Source: a virus. Taken from it: 51,498 nucleotides of DNA. The DNA is taken from positions 1 through 51,498 of IMG/VR virus record IMGVR_UViG_3300027898_000014, one strand, 5' to 3'. The translations under genes and the position numbers were made by a program. The notes beneath the pieces were generated by a model that ran no database searches, was not told the DNA's origin, and was given only the letters and a program-made list of their open reading frames with translations. Shown one piece after another: positions 37,287 to 46,244 of this stretch (within the stretch, counting starts at the first letter, position 1; each line of letters begins with the position of its first letter).

Positions 37287-37922
37287 ATGGCTACTGCGCA
37301 AAGTCAGGCCGTCGCAGCCGGTTCGTTCCCGCCTCGCGCGACAGCGGGCAATCCCAACGTGGCGGGCGGCCAATTTTCGGAGCAGCTTGTTTCGGAATTG
37401 CTCGGTCGCTACGCCCACATGGCGGAAGGCGGCGTCCTCATGTCGGCGTTCGCCACGATCACGTCGGGCGTGATTTACTCGACGGCGGCGGGCACTGGCG
37501 GGCCGCTTCTCTGGAACGGCACGTCCAACAAGAAAGCTCACTTGCTTTCCGTGATGGTCGGCGGCGTGACGACGGCGAACACCGTCGCGACGTCCATCGG
37601 CTTGACCGGCAACATCGGCCAGACCGCAGCGCCGACCTCGACGACCGCGATCACCGCTTCCGGCAACATGCTGATCGGCGGCCCCGCCCCTTCGATGAAC
37701 GTCTACAACGTCGGCACTGTGACCAACGCGGGCAACCGCTTCGCCCCGCTCGGGCCTTACGGCACCGGCGCGATCACCGTCGCGCAGGCTCTCGCGGGCT
37801 GGATCGACATCGGCGGCGCGATGGTCGTGCTTCCGAATTCCTGGGCCGCCGTATCGTTCGCGAACACCGCGACAACCGGCGTCATCCAGCTTGGCCTTCT
37901 GTGGGCTGAATTGCCGCTCTGA
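37287..37922 (+). CDS. Virion structural protein, 211 aa
   Basis: ATG 37287. A small helical N-terminus (GGQFSEQLVSELLGRYAHMAEGG) followed by a beta-rich body (VIYSTAAGTGGPLLWNGTSNKKAHLL, GVIQLGLLWAELPL). It follows the preceding structural gene at 15 bp. The AHLLSV...TSIGLTG region recalls decoration proteins nearby, but homology is not certain. Confidence 0.5.
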   Translation: MATAQSQAVAAGSFPPRATAGNPNVAGGQFSEQLVSELLGRYAHMAEGGVLMSAFATITSGVIYSTAAGTGGPLLWNGTSNKKAHLLSVMVGGVTTANTVATSIGLTGNIGQTAAPTSTTAITASGNMLIGGPAPSMNVYNVGTVTNAGNRFAPLGPYGTGAITVAQALAGWIDIGGAMVVLPNSWAAVSFANTATTGVIQLGLLWAELPL

Positions 37923-37946
37923 TGCTCATAACGAAGGGCTAGGGCG

Positions 37947-39749
37947 ATGCTTCTAGCCCTTCTGCAAAACGTCAATCTCCCCGGCACATACAGCACCGGG
38001 GCTCGCGCTCCGTTCTATGCGCCGCGCGGGACGGACGAAATCGGCTGGAATGGTTCGTCAATCGCGATGTCTGTCGCGTTGGGCGCGACCTTAACTCCGG
38101 CGAATCAACTGACGTCCAATTTTTATGCGCCACGCGGCGTAGAAGAAATCGCGTGGTCGAACACGGTCGCTGGCGCTCGGACGCTCGCGCTGCTCAGCGC
38201 TTCGCCGTTCGTTCCGAAATTCTGGCGCAACAATTACGCGCCTGACCCAGATTGGCAGGGCGCTCCGGTCAACGCCGGAACGTTGAGGCAGCTTGTGGTC
38301 GGCGGAAATCCCTTTACGCCGCGCAAATGGAGCATCGACGCTCAAGTCGATGCGACATGGTCCGGCGTCGCTTCGCGCAATTCCGCGTTGCTCGCGCCGG
38401 GAACGCAAGCGCCGTTCAAACCAGCATTCGCCTTTGTGCGCGCCGCCGACGATTCGGTTTGGACCGGCGCGCCCTCTGCGGCGATCATGTCCGCTCCGGC
38501 GCAATCGACGCCGCGCGCGCCATTCTACACGCCGCGAGGTTTTGACGTCGATCCTTGGTATGCCGCGCCGACCTCGTCGTTCAATGCGTTGCAATATGTT
38601 TCGGCTCTCTATGCGTATCAGGCTCCGAACTGGAACGCCCTAGCGGCGTTCAACGACGATCCGTATTGGCGCGGTCAGTCGAGCGCGTCGCTGGCGATTC
38701 TAAACAGTTCGCAAACGGCGCAAACGATCCCCGGCGCGACTTTCTATGCGCCGCGTGGCGTAGAGGCGGATTTCTGGTCTGGCGCTTCGTTTGCGTCTCC
38801 GGCGATGCTTCACGCCGCTGCGTCGGTCAATCCATTCTTCGCTCCGATGCGCCGTGTTGATTTTTCACCGGAGCCGGATTGGCACAGCGGGCCTTCGGCG
38901 GCGCGTTCGCTCGCGATGTTGTCGTTCTCGCCAACGTCGCGCATGCCGACATGGAAGCTCGATCATACGCCTGATCCGAATTGGTCTGGCTCTCCGCTTT
39001 CGGCCAACCTGATCCTCAAGCTGGCGACGGGCGGTCAGCCTAACCCGCGCTTCTGGCGCGGGGACGTCGTCCCTGATCCGGCCTGGTTCACCGCCTCGCC
39101 GGTCGTGAATCGGGCGCTCCTGGCCACGCTAGGCGTTCCTACGCCCTTCCAGCAAAACTGGATGCGCGCGGACCACACTCCTGACCCGGTTTGGTTGGGG
39201 ACGCCTTCGGGCTCGTTGGTCATTCCGATCTTGACGGGCGGCGGCAAGCCGCTGGCGACGCCGACATCGCGTTTCATCGTCACGCCGGATGACGCCGCGT
39301 TCTGGCGCCCGACGATTGGCGCAAACGCCCTTCTGGCGGCGATCTCGCCGGTCCCTGGGCGGTTGTGGCGGCAGGACGTCGCTGCCGATCCTACGTGGTC
39401 CCCCGCGTTCGGGACGAACCTTCCGCTGATTACGCGGACGCCGTTCGCCCCGAAGTTCTGGCTTTCGGGCCTGACGCCGGAGACGCTTTGGACCGGCGCG
39501 CCCGTCGGCCTCAACAAGCCGCTGGTCGCCTCGTTGGGCGCGCCGGTCCCGTTCGTCGCGCTGATCCGTAGGGACAACCCCGGCGATTACAGCGTGCAGA
39601 TTTGGACGCGCGCGACGCAAAGCGGATTGCTGCTGTTGCCGCTCTCGACGCCCACTCCGGGCTTCGCTCGGGCAGGGAACTCGGCGAACTTCATCGCCAT
39701 CGCCAATAACGTCTTGACCTGGACAGCCAAAGTGAGCAATGCGCAATGA
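37947..39749 (+). CDS. Tryptophan-anchored tandem repeat protein, 600 aa
   Basis: ATG 37947 follows AGGG. Nearly the whole protein is about 15 degenerate repeats of roughly 40 residues. Each carries a line such as RGTDEIGW, RGVEEIAW, PDPDWQGAP, VDATWSGVA, EADFWSGA, PEPDWHSGP, PDPNWSGSP, PDPAWFTASP or PDPVWLGTP, then a hydrophobic helix-like stretch, then PFxPxFWR or PFYAPRG. The conserved tryptophan after an acidic/proline turn is the anchor. The last 60 residues differ (DYSVQIWTRATQSGLLLL). The repeat is not one I can name. Position suggests a virion-surface or fibre protein. Confidence 0.6.
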   Translation: MLLALLQNVNLPGTYSTGARAPFYAPRGTDEIGWNGSSIAMSVALGATLTPANQLTSNFYAPRGVEEIAWSNTVAGARTLALLSASPFVPKFWRNNYAPDPDWQGAPVNAGTLRQLVVGGNPFTPRKWSIDAQVDATWSGVASRNSALLAPGTQAPFKPAFAFVRAADDSVWTGAPSAAIMSAPAQSTPRAPFYTPRGFDVDPWYAAPTSSFNALQYVSALYAYQAPNWNALAAFNDDPYWRGQSSASLAILNSSQTAQTIPGATFYAPRGVEADFWSGASFASPAMLHAAASVNPFFAPMRRVDFSPEPDWHSGPSAARSLAMLSFSPTSRMPTWKLDHTPDPNWSGSPLSANLILKLATGGQPNPRFWRGDVVPDPAWFTASPVVNRALLATLGVPTPFQQNWMRADHTPDPVWLGTPSGSLVIPILTGGGKPLATPTSRFIVTPDDAAFWRPTIGANALLAAISPVPGRLWRQDVAADPTWSPAFGTNLPLITRTPFAPKFWLSGLTPETLWTGAPVGLNKPLVASLGAPVPFVALIRRDNPGDYSVQIWTRATQSGLLLLPLSTPTPGFARAGNSANFIAIANNVLTWTAKVSNAQ

Positions 39750-40024
39750 ACACCTACACAGCGGGCGATCTCTTGACGCTCTCTGTGGCGTTCACGAATA
39801 ATGCGGGCGTCCCGATGGCTCCCACGACTGTCACCTTGCGCGTTCAAACGCCGGATTACGTCATCACTGATCTCTCAGGAACGATCGTTCCTGGAACGAC
39901 GGGAAACTACAGCGCCTTGTTTTCAGCAGTGCAAGTCGGGGTCCATCAATATGAGTGGATTGGGACGGGTGCCGTTCAAGTCACGGTCGTGGATTTATTT
40001 CTCGTGAACCAAGCTCAATTCTAG
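39746..40024 (+). CDS. Ig-like beta-sandwich protein, 92 aa
   Basis: ATG overlaps the preceding stop (ATGA). The pattern GDLLTLSVAFTNNAGVPMAPTTVTLRV..., VPGTTGNYSALF, HQYEWIGTGAVQV is a small immunoglobulin-like or bacterial Ig domain, often found in phage decoration proteins. Probably structural. Confidence 0.6.
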   Translation: MNTYTAGDLLTLSVAFTNNAGVPMAPTTVTLRVQTPDYVITDLSGTIVPGTTGNYSALFSAVQVGVHQYEWIGTGAVQVTVVDLFLVNQAQF

Positions 40025-40046
40025 CCATGCGAAGAGGTGACAGGCG

Positions 40047-41573
40047 ATGCCGATCAAAGAGTGCACCCTACCATCAGGCGGCCAAGGCTGGCAGTGGGGC
40101 GACTCCGGCAAGTGCTACGCCTCCCGCGCCGACGCCGAAAAGCAGGCCCAAGCCGCTTACGCCAACGGCTATGGCGGGGACGTTCTGGCCTTTGATCGTG
40201 GATCACTGCGAACGGTTGACTCAGATGGGCACATGCACATCGCGTCGTCAATCATCTCTGCAGCCCAAGTCAACGATTATCTAGGCCGGGAGATCCCCGA
40301 CTATGAAAGGCTCGGTCTCGCCCCGGAGCAGCGTTATGCATTGCTGCGCGATCCGGTCGAGCTGGAGAAGGCCGCCAAGACCTTCCACGGCAAGCCGCTG
40401 TTGATCGTCCATCGGCCACAGGTCGCGGGCGATCATGATAAGTCGATCGTCGTCGGATCGGTCAATAATCCCGAATGGGACAACCCGAACGTCAAGGCGG
40501 AGTTGACCATCTGGGACGCAAAGGCGATCGCAGCCATCGAGTCGGGCGAGCAGAAAGACCTTTCAGCAGGCTATCGCTATGTGCCTGTGATGGAAGCGGG
40601 AACCTACAACGGCGTGCGCTATGACGGGCGCATGACGGAAATTGAAGCCAACCACGTCGCCCTCGTGTCGCAAGGACGCGTCATCGGGGCGATGGTCGGA
40701 GATGAAGCATTGAAACCCACAAGTGTTCAAAAGGAGAAAAACCGAATGTCCAGCATCGTGCTGAGCCGCAAGGCCGCCGTTTCCAAGGGCGCGCTCTTGG
40801 CCTACCTGCGTCCTAAGATGGCCGCAGATGCCTCCATCGATCTCGATCCGATCGTCTCGAAGCTCGATTTCAAGAATTTCAAGGAATCGAAGGTCAGTGT
40901 CTTCGCCGAACTCCGCAAGGAGCTCGACGGCAAGCTGGCGAAAGACGCCAAGATTGATGATCTGACCAAGTCGCTCGACGCCATGGAAGATGACGACACG
41001 GCGGAAGACGACTGGGACGACGACAACGACAAAAAGAAGAAGGACGAAGACGACGCCGAAGACGCCGCTGAGGAAGACCTCGACGACGAGAAGGCCTCCG
41101 CTGGAGAAAAGGAAGCGGAAAAGAAGAAGCAATCAGCCGTCAAGGCCGACAAGCGCGCCAAAGACAAGGCAGCTAAGGACAAAGCCGCCAAGGACGCCGA
41201 AGAGGACGACAAAGACTCCAAGGGCGGTGGCGAGAAGGGCGAGAGCATCACGAAGGGCGCCATGGACGCGGCCATCGCGAACGTCCGCAAGGAGCAGCGC
41301 GAGCTGCGCGAGGCTGAACGATTCGTCGCTCCCTACGTCGGTGAGATCGCCATCGCTTGCGACAGCGCCGAACAGGTCCACCGCGCCGCGTTGAAGATCC
41401 TTGGCGTCAAGAACGCTGAAAAGGTCCATGCCAGCGCCCTCACGACGCTCATCTCGATGCACCCGACCATTTCCGCCCGCAAGCGCGACAACGCGACGCT
41501 GGCGGCTGACGCCGCTCCGTCGGATGACTTCCTGACGCGCTTCCCCGATGCCGCCCGCATCGGCGTCGCGTAA
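40047..41573 (+). CDS. Prohead protease (DUF2213) fused to scaffold, 508 aa
   Basis: Maturation protease and internal scaffold in one polypeptide. N-terminus carries the small 'CTLPSGGQGWQWGDSGKCY' segment. DUF2213 follows: KPLLIVHRPQ, VVGSVNNPEWD, ELTIWDAKAI, DLSAGYRYVPV and EIEANHVALVSQGR. From residue 234 the protein becomes scaffold-like: helical, then highly acidic/basic low complexity (MEDDDTAEDDWDDDNDKKKK) and an end domain with ERFVAPYVGEIAI. A strong internal ribosome binding site precedes the in-frame Met234. It comes before cement and capsid genes, the normal order. Confidence 0.85.
   Translation: MPIKECTLPSGGQGWQWGDSGKCYASRADAEKQAQAAYANGYGGDVLAFDRGSLRTVDSDGHMHIASSIISAAQVNDYLGREIPDYERLGLAPEQRYALLRDPVELEKAAKTFHGKPLLIVHRPQVAGDHDKSIVVGSVNNPEWDNPNVKAELTIWDAKAIAAIESGEQKDLSAGYRYVPVMEAGTYNGVRYDGRMTEIEANHVALVSQGRVIGAMVGDEALKPTSVQKEKNRMSSIVLSRKAAVSKGALLAYLRPKMAADASIDLDPIVSKLDFKNFKESKVSVFAELRKELDGKLAKDAKIDDLTKSLDAMEDDDTAEDDWDDDNDKKKKDEDDAEDAAEEDLDDEKASAGEKEAEKKKQSAVKADKRAKDKAAKDKAAKDAEEDDKDSKGGGEKGESITKGAMDAAIANVRKEQRELREAERFVAPYVGEIAIACDSAEQVHRAALKILGVKNAEKVHASALTTLISMHPTISARKRDNATLAADAAPSDDFLTRFPDAARIGVA
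40746..41573 (+). CDS. Nested scaffold protein from an internal start, 275 aa
   Basis: In-frame ATG at 40746 with AAAAGGAG ending 9 nt upstream. It yields MSSIVLSRKAAVSKGALLAYL and the whole scaffold part without protease. Nested scaffold genes are known (lambda C/Nu3), and the DNA here carries a textbook site, so separate expression is likely; not proven by sequence alone. Confidence 0.6.
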   Translation: MSSIVLSRKAAVSKGALLAYLRPKMAADASIDLDPIVSKLDFKNFKESKVSVFAELRKELDGKLAKDAKIDDLTKSLDAMEDDDTAEDDWDDDNDKKKKDEDDAEDAAEEDLDDEKASAGEKEAEKKKQSAVKADKRAKDKAAKDKAAKDAEEDDKDSKGGGEKGESITKGAMDAAIANVRKEQRELREAERFVAPYVGEIAIACDSAEQVHRAALKILGVKNAEKVHASALTTLISMHPTISARKRDNATLAADAAPSDDFLTRFPDAARIGVA

Positions 41574-41597
41574 CATCTCACAAAAGGACACTTCATC

Positions 41598-42548
41598 ATG
41601 CCTTTCCAGACTTTGGTCAACACGCTTCCGGGCGTCGCCGTCGCGGGCGACTTCGCGAGCCACAATCCCCGCGTCACGGTCAATGCTGGCCCTGGCGGAC
41701 TCATCGCCGGTTCGGCAGGCGTGACGGTTGGCCGTTTCGGCTGGTTGCTTTCGTCGCTGATCGATCCGGACAATGCTCCGATCATCGTCAACTCGTTCGG
41801 CGCTGGCGCGGTCGGCGGCTTTGTTGGCCGCGCGCTCCAGGGATTGAACACGACGTTTCTTTCGGACTCAACGCAGCTCATTCCTTCGGGCTTCATGGTT
41901 CCGCTATTCTCGGAAGGCGACTTCTGGGTGAAGAACGAGGGCGCGACCTATTGCCAAGCTGGGCAATATGCCTACGCCGCTTTGGCTTCGGGCGCGGCGA
42001 GCTTCGCCACCGGCCTGTCGGCTGCAGGCACCGTCACCGCCGCTACGTCGGCTGTGGCCGCCTCGACCTTCTCGGTCACCGCGACGGTCATCGGCAACGT
42101 TATGACGGTCACTGCCGTCGGCTCGGGCTCGGTCTATCCCGGCGCGACGATCTCTGGCACCGGCATCTCGACCGGCAACCAGGTCGTCTCGCAGCTGTCC
42201 GGCACGGCGAACGGCATCGGCACCTATTCGGTCTCGATCGCTGAACAGAACGCCGCTTCCACGACGGTCTCCGGCACCTATGGCACGCTCACCCTTGGCG
42301 CGACGCCTTCGGGCCAGTTCCTCCTCGGCGCAGTCATTTCGGGCACCTCTGTGGTGGCTGGCACGACCATCACCGCCTATATCGCTGGCTCCGGCACCGC
42401 GAACGGCAACACGCTCGTCGTGAACAACAACACCGTTGTCTCTTCGACGACGATCACCGCGACCACGAACGTCGCCACCAAGTTCCTCGCGATGTCGTCT
42501 GGCGGCGTCGGCGAACTGGTGAAAATTTCCTCATGGCCGCTCGGCTGA
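41598..42548 (+). CDS. Capsid cement/decoration protein (gp24-like) with inserted Ig-type modules, 316 aa
   Basis: N-terminal half begins MPFQTLVNTLPGVAVAGDFAS, then NPRVTVNAGPGGLIAGSAGVTVGRFGW, matching structural cement proteins encoded before DUF2184 capsids. From about residue 150 it holds repeats absent from typical cement proteins: STFSVTATVIGNVMTVTAV, GSVYPGATISGTGISTGN and GTANGIGTYSVSIAEQN. The same module is in the products of 46900-47610 and 47641-49587. The C-terminal KFLAMSSGGVGELVKISSW returns to the cement family. ATG 41598. Confidence 0.8.
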   Translation: MPFQTLVNTLPGVAVAGDFASHNPRVTVNAGPGGLIAGSAGVTVGRFGWLLSSLIDPDNAPIIVNSFGAGAVGGFVGRALQGLNTTFLSDSTQLIPSGFMVPLFSEGDFWVKNEGATYCQAGQYAYAALASGAASFATGLSAAGTVTAATSAVAASTFSVTATVIGNVMTVTAVGSGSVYPGATISGTGISTGNQVVSQLSGTANGIGTYSVSIAEQNAASTTVSGTYGTLTLGATPSGQFLLGAVISGTSVVAGTTITAYIAGSGTANGNTLVVNNNTVVSSTTITATTNVATKFLAMSSGGVGELVKISSWPLG

Positions 42549-42564
42549 TCGGAGTAATTGAATC

Positions 42565-43656
42565 ATGAACACGTTTGAAGCACAATCGCAGTGGGCCGCT
42601 GACCGCGCCCACCTCGCTTCTCGCGGCATCGTCTTCCCTGATGTCACGAGCTACGTCACGCCTGAGATGAAGCGTGACTACAGGATCGCGATGGACGCCG
42701 TGCCGGCCATCGGCTCTTCGCCCAATTCGGCGCTGCCGATGATCTTCACGACCTTCGTCGATCCGGAAGTCGTGCGCTTCGCCTTCGCGCCCGTCGCCGC
42801 CGCCAAGATCTTCGGCGAGCGCAAGATGGGCGACTGGCTGATGGACACCGCGATGTTCTCCGTCGTGGAAGCCACCGGCGAGACGTCGGCTTACGGCGAC
42901 TTCGTCGAGAATGGCCGCGCGGGCGTCAACCAGAACTTCCCGCAGCGCCAATCGTTCCATTTCCAGGTCATCGAAGAATACGGTGAACGCGAATTGGAGC
43001 GCGCTGGCCTGACCAAGATCAACTACGTGTCCGAAGTCAATCGCGCTTCGGCGGAGAACTTGGCCCGCTTCGGCAACTACTCCTACTTCTTCGGGCTCCA
43101 GGGCCTGCAGAACTACGGAGCGTTGAACGACCCGAGCCTCCCCGCTTCGCTCACGCCTTCGACCAAGGCGGCGGGCGGCGTCCGCTGGATCCTTTCGACT
43201 GGGGCCATCAACGCGACCGCGAACGAGATCTACGCGGACATCCAGGCGATGTTCTATCAGCTCGTCCTCCAGAGCGGCGGCGTTGTGCAGGAGGAGGATG
43301 AATTGATCCTCGCCCTCGCGCCCATCGTTAAGGTGGCGCTGACCGCGACCAACTCGTTCGGCGTCGATGTCTACAAGCTGTTGATGCAGAACTTTCCAAA
43401 GCTGAAGGTCGAGACGGCTGTGCAGTATGGCGCTTCGAGCGCGCAGAACCCGCAGGGCCTCGCCGCTGGCAACTTGGTGCAGTTGATCGCGAAGAAGATC
43501 GACGGCAACGACACTGTGTTCTGCTCGTTCACCGAGAAGATGCGCGGCCACAAGATGGAGGTGAAGACTTCCAGCTACAAGCGCAAGATCACGAGCGGCA
43601 CCTGGGGCGCGATCATTCGCTATCCCATGGCGATCGCCTCGATGCTCGGCGTCTGA
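42565..43656 (+). CDS. Major capsid protein (DUF2184), 363 aa
   Basis: HK97-fold capsid subunit of the DUF2184 type. Marks are the N-terminal FEAQSQWAADRAHLASRGI, TTFVDPEVVRFAFAPVAAAKI, MGDWLMDTAMFSVVEATGE and SFHFQVIEEYGERELERAGL, and the C-terminal MRGHKMEVKTSSYKRKITSG. ATG 42565 follows GGAG at a slightly long 12 nt. Normal length. Confidence 0.93.
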   Translation: MNTFEAQSQWAADRAHLASRGIVFPDVTSYVTPEMKRDYRIAMDAVPAIGSSPNSALPMIFTTFVDPEVVRFAFAPVAAAKIFGERKMGDWLMDTAMFSVVEATGETSAYGDFVENGRAGVNQNFPQRQSFHFQVIEEYGERELERAGLTKINYVSEVNRASAENLARFGNYSYFFGLQGLQNYGALNDPSLPASLTPSTKAAGGVRWILSTGAINATANEIYADIQAMFYQLVLQSGGVVQEEDELILALAPIVKVALTATNSFGVDVYKLLMQNFPKLKVETAVQYGASSAQNPQGLAAGNLVQLIAKKIDGNDTVFCSFTEKMRGHKMEVKTSSYKRKITSGTWGAIIRYPMAIASMLGV

Positions 43657-43686
43657 TCCAAGTACTCAAAAGAGGAGCGCAAAACT

Positions 43687-44124
43687 ATGGCTGCAACAGT
43701 GACGGTCGCCTGCAAATATCCGCCAGGCATCATCATGCGAGCGGGCCAATTCGTCACGCGTCAAGTCCCTGTCTTGGGCGGCGGGATGCGTGACGAAAAA
43801 GTCTGGCAAGCGTCGAACAAGCGTGTGGAGATCAAGGGGCCTCGCCGGGGCGTCACGGGCGGCGACGATCCTGCTTCTCCGAACAACGACGGTTACGCCT
43901 TGACCTTCGGAGTGGACGCCGACATCGTCGCGCAATGGATGAAGGACAACGCTGATTCAGACCTCGTTCTGAATGGCCTCGTCATCGTCCACGGCGACAT
44001 GAAGGAGATCAAGGCTCAAACTAAGGCGGGCCGCGATCAGAAGACAGGCCTTGAGCCGCTCTCGCCCTCAGGCGACACGCGCGTGCCCAAGAACGTCTCC
44101 CGCGTGACCGAAAAGGCGGCTTGA
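43687..44124 (+). CDS. Hypothetical head-associated protein, 145 aa
   Basis: ATG 43687 with GAGGAG upstream. Pattern ACKYPPGIIMRAGQF, NKRVEIKGPRRG and DADIVAQWMKDNADSDLVLNGLVIVHGD. The family is seen after capsid genes in related phages; function not known. The C-terminal 40 residues are basic and likely disordered. Confidence 0.6.
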   Translation: MAATVTVACKYPPGIIMRAGQFVTRQVPVLGGGMRDEKVWQASNKRVEIKGPRRGVTGGDDPASPNNDGYALTFGVDADIVAQWMKDNADSDLVLNGLVIVHGDMKEIKAQTKAGRDQKTGLEPLSPSGDTRVPKNVSRVTEKAA

Positions 44125-44125
44125 T

Positions 44126-44557
44126 ATGGGGGCGATCGCCGCTTTCTCCAGCCAGGCTTTCTTGGCGCGCTATCCGGAGTTCTCGACGGTCGCCTCCCTC
44201 TCGCTCCAATTGTGCTTCAATGAAGCGACGCTGTTCCATGCGAACGATGGGACTGGCCCGATCAATGATCCGGGCGTCCAGCTCCAGCTGCTCAATATGG
44301 CGACAGCGCACATCGTCGCGCTCAATTTCGGCGTCAATGGGCAGGCCCCGACGCAAGTTGTCGGCCGTCTTGCTTCAGGGGCTGAGGGCTCTGTGAATGG
44401 CTCATTTGAGATGAAAGTCCCCGACGGGACAGCGCAGTACTGGAACCAAACCAAGTACGGCGCGGCCTACTGGGCGGCGACGAACCTTTATCGGCGCTTC
44501 AGTTACCGCGCCAATCCATCTCCCGTGGTCCAGGGTGGGCGCTTCGGAGTCTATTGA
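44126..44557 (+). CDS. Head-tail connector (DUF4054), 143 aa
   Basis: ATG 44126. DUF4054 signature: FLARYPEFSTV near the start, a helical middle QLQLLNMATAHIVALN, VGRLASGAEGSVNGSFEMKV and WNQTKYGAAYWAATNLYRRF. This family has the fold of head completion proteins (gp6/gp15 type). It overlaps the next gene at TGATG. Confidence 0.85.
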   Translation: MGAIAAFSSQAFLARYPEFSTVASLSLQLCFNEATLFHANDGTGPINDPGVQLQLLNMATAHIVALNFGVNGQAPTQVVGRLASGAEGSVNGSFEMKVPDGTAQYWNQTKYGAAYWAATNLYRRFSYRANPSPVVQGGRFGVY

Positions 44558-45006
44558 TGGCTTCCTCAGTCTCGGGCGGCGGCAAGTTCGGGCGGGCCTT
44601 AGACGCGATCTCTGGCAAGCTCGGCAATGCCAGCGAAGTCCAAGTCGGCTTCCTCGAAGGGCAAACCTATCCGGACGGCACTTCCGTCCCGATGGTCGCG
44701 GCGATCAATGAGTTCGGCGCGCCTTCGCGCAATCAGCCGCCGCGCCCGTTCTTCCGGCGCATGATCGCGGAGAAGAGCTCATCTTGGCCGAAAGCGATAG
44801 CCGATCGCTTGAAGGCGAATGAATTCGACGCACGCGCCACGCTTGAAGAAGTTGGGCAGGGCGTCGCAAGTCAATTGCAAGACTCGATCGACAAGTTGGT
44901 CTCTCCTCCGCTCGCGCCCTCGACCATCGCAAGGAAGGGCTTCGATAAGCCCCTCATCGACACCGGACAGATGCGCAATTCTGTCAGCCACATTGTCAAA
45001 GAATAA
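44557..45006 (+). CDS. Tail completion/neck protein, 149 aa
   Basis: ATG 44557 in a TGATG junction. VQVGFLEGQTYPDGTSVPMVAAINEFGA, then RPFFRRMIAEKS and LIDTGQMRNSVSHIV, are typical of the HK97 gp10-like / tail completion family. Expected at the head-tail joint. Confidence 0.8.
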   Translation: MASSVSGGGKFGRALDAISGKLGNASEVQVGFLEGQTYPDGTSVPMVAAINEFGAPSRNQPPRPFFRRMIAEKSSSWPKAIADRLKANEFDARATLEEVGQGVASQLQDSIDKLVSPPLAPSTIARKGFDKPLIDTGQMRNSVSHIVKE

Positions 45007-45021
45007 GAAGGACAATCCTCT

Positions 45022-45633
45022 ATGGGAACGTATCTTTTCAGCCAGCTCGGCGATCTCAATAGCACGGCGTTGCCGTCAGATACCGCGACAGTCTTCGGCG
45101 GAGCTCCCGTCGCCAGCGCCGCGACGATCCGTAATGACGGAACGATCTATGGAGAAATTGTCGCCTCACGCAATCCTGGCGGCACGGCAGGCGATTACGT
45201 CGTCGGCGTCTATACGCTTCCCGCCCTCAGCTTCGACATCGCCCGGCGCGGTGTCAACATCGTCGCGCAAGGCAGCGTGGCCAACAACACTAATTCTAAG
45301 CGCATCAAGATGTTTTGGGGCTGCACCTCGGCTGTGGTCGGCTCCGTTGTCTCCGGCGGAACGCTCATCAACGACACTGGCGCCTACACCACCACTGGCG
45401 CAGCGGGATGGGCGCTCGAGACCAACGTGCTCAAATATGGCGCTGCAGGATCGAACACGCAGCTAGCCGCCGTAGTCAATTGCCAGATTGGAGCGGCGGC
45501 TTCTTCCCTGATCGTCCCTGTGGCCTTGACTGCTCCTGAAAACGCTCCGATCATTATCGCCATCACTGCCAATGCGGCGACGGCAGCGACAGATATCATA
45601 TATAATATATTGCTGATCAACGGGGCCAATTGA
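45022..45633 (+). CDS. Decoration-type protein, first of a tandem pair, 203 aa
   Basis: ATG 45022 with AAGGA upstream. Beta-rich protein with FSQLGDLNSTALPSDTATVFGGAPV and RRGVNIVAQGSVANNTNSKRIKMFWG. About half of its residues in these regions recur in the following gene product, in the same order. Probably a virion surface component. Confidence 0.65.
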   Translation: MGTYLFSQLGDLNSTALPSDTATVFGGAPVASAATIRNDGTIYGEIVASRNPGGTAGDYVVGVYTLPALSFDIARRGVNIVAQGSVANNTNSKRIKMFWGCTSAVVGSVVSGGTLINDTGAYTTTGAAGWALETNVLKYGAAGSNTQLAAVVNCQIGAAASSLIVPVALTAPENAPIIIAITANAATAATDIIYNILLINGAN

Positions 45634-45634
45634 C

Positions 45635-46243
45635 ATGGCAGTTTACTTTTTCACCAATCTCGGCGATGTTGCCAGCAATGCTCTGCCTCCGGACACCGCT
45701 ACGCGCTTCGGCGGCGCTCCGATCGCCACTGCCGCTGTAGCCCGCGACGCGGGGAACATCTACCGCAATTCGCCAAACCCCGGCGTCAGCCCGAGCACGA
45801 TCAACGGCGACTACGTGGTTGATGTCTTCAAGATCCCTGGCGGATCGCTCGATCAAGTTGGGCGCGGCCTGAACATCGTCGCCGCTGGAAACGTCGCCGC
45901 TAACACCAACTCCAAGCGCATCAAGATTTGGTGGAACGCTACTACTCCAGTCGTCGGCTCGCTTGTTTCAGGCGGAACATTGCTCGCTGACACTGGCGCT
46001 TATACGACCAATTTAGCGACGGCCTATCAGCTGTCTGGAAACGTCTTTAAGACTGGCGTCCTCAACCAGCAATCATTGATTCACGAGACTGCGCAAGTTG
46101 GCTTGCAGATCGGGGCTCTTGTGCCTTGCTCTGTGGTGACTGTCACGGAAGCGAGCGATATCTGGATCGCCATTACGGCCAACGCCGTCACGACGACGAC
46201 CGACATCGTCCACTTCTTGACTGAAGTCTATGGAATGAACTGA
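45635..46243 (+). CDS. Decoration-type protein, second of a tandem pair, 202 aa
   Basis: Paralogue of the preceding gene: FTNLGDVASNALPPDTATRFGGAPI, GRGLNIVAAGNVAANTNSKRIKIWW, VVGSLVSGGTLLADTGAYTT, and an ITANAVTTTTDIVH ending. The pair is separated by a single base. Divergence is moderate, so the duplication is not very recent. Confidence 0.65.
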   Translation: MAVYFFTNLGDVASNALPPDTATRFGGAPIATAAVARDAGNIYRNSPNPGVSPSTINGDYVVDVFKIPGGSLDQVGRGLNIVAAGNVAANTNSKRIKIWWNATTPVVGSLVSGGTLLADTGAYTTNLATAYQLSGNVFKTGVLNQQSLIHETAQVGLQIGALVPCSVVTVTEASDIWIAITANAVTTTTDIVHFLTEVYGMN

Positions 46244-46244
46244 C

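Noticed and set aside
36533-37909. 458-codon rightward frame crossing two structural genes
   Set aside because: It spans the end of one supported gene and most of the next and has a low-complexity R/H/D-rich shadow composition.
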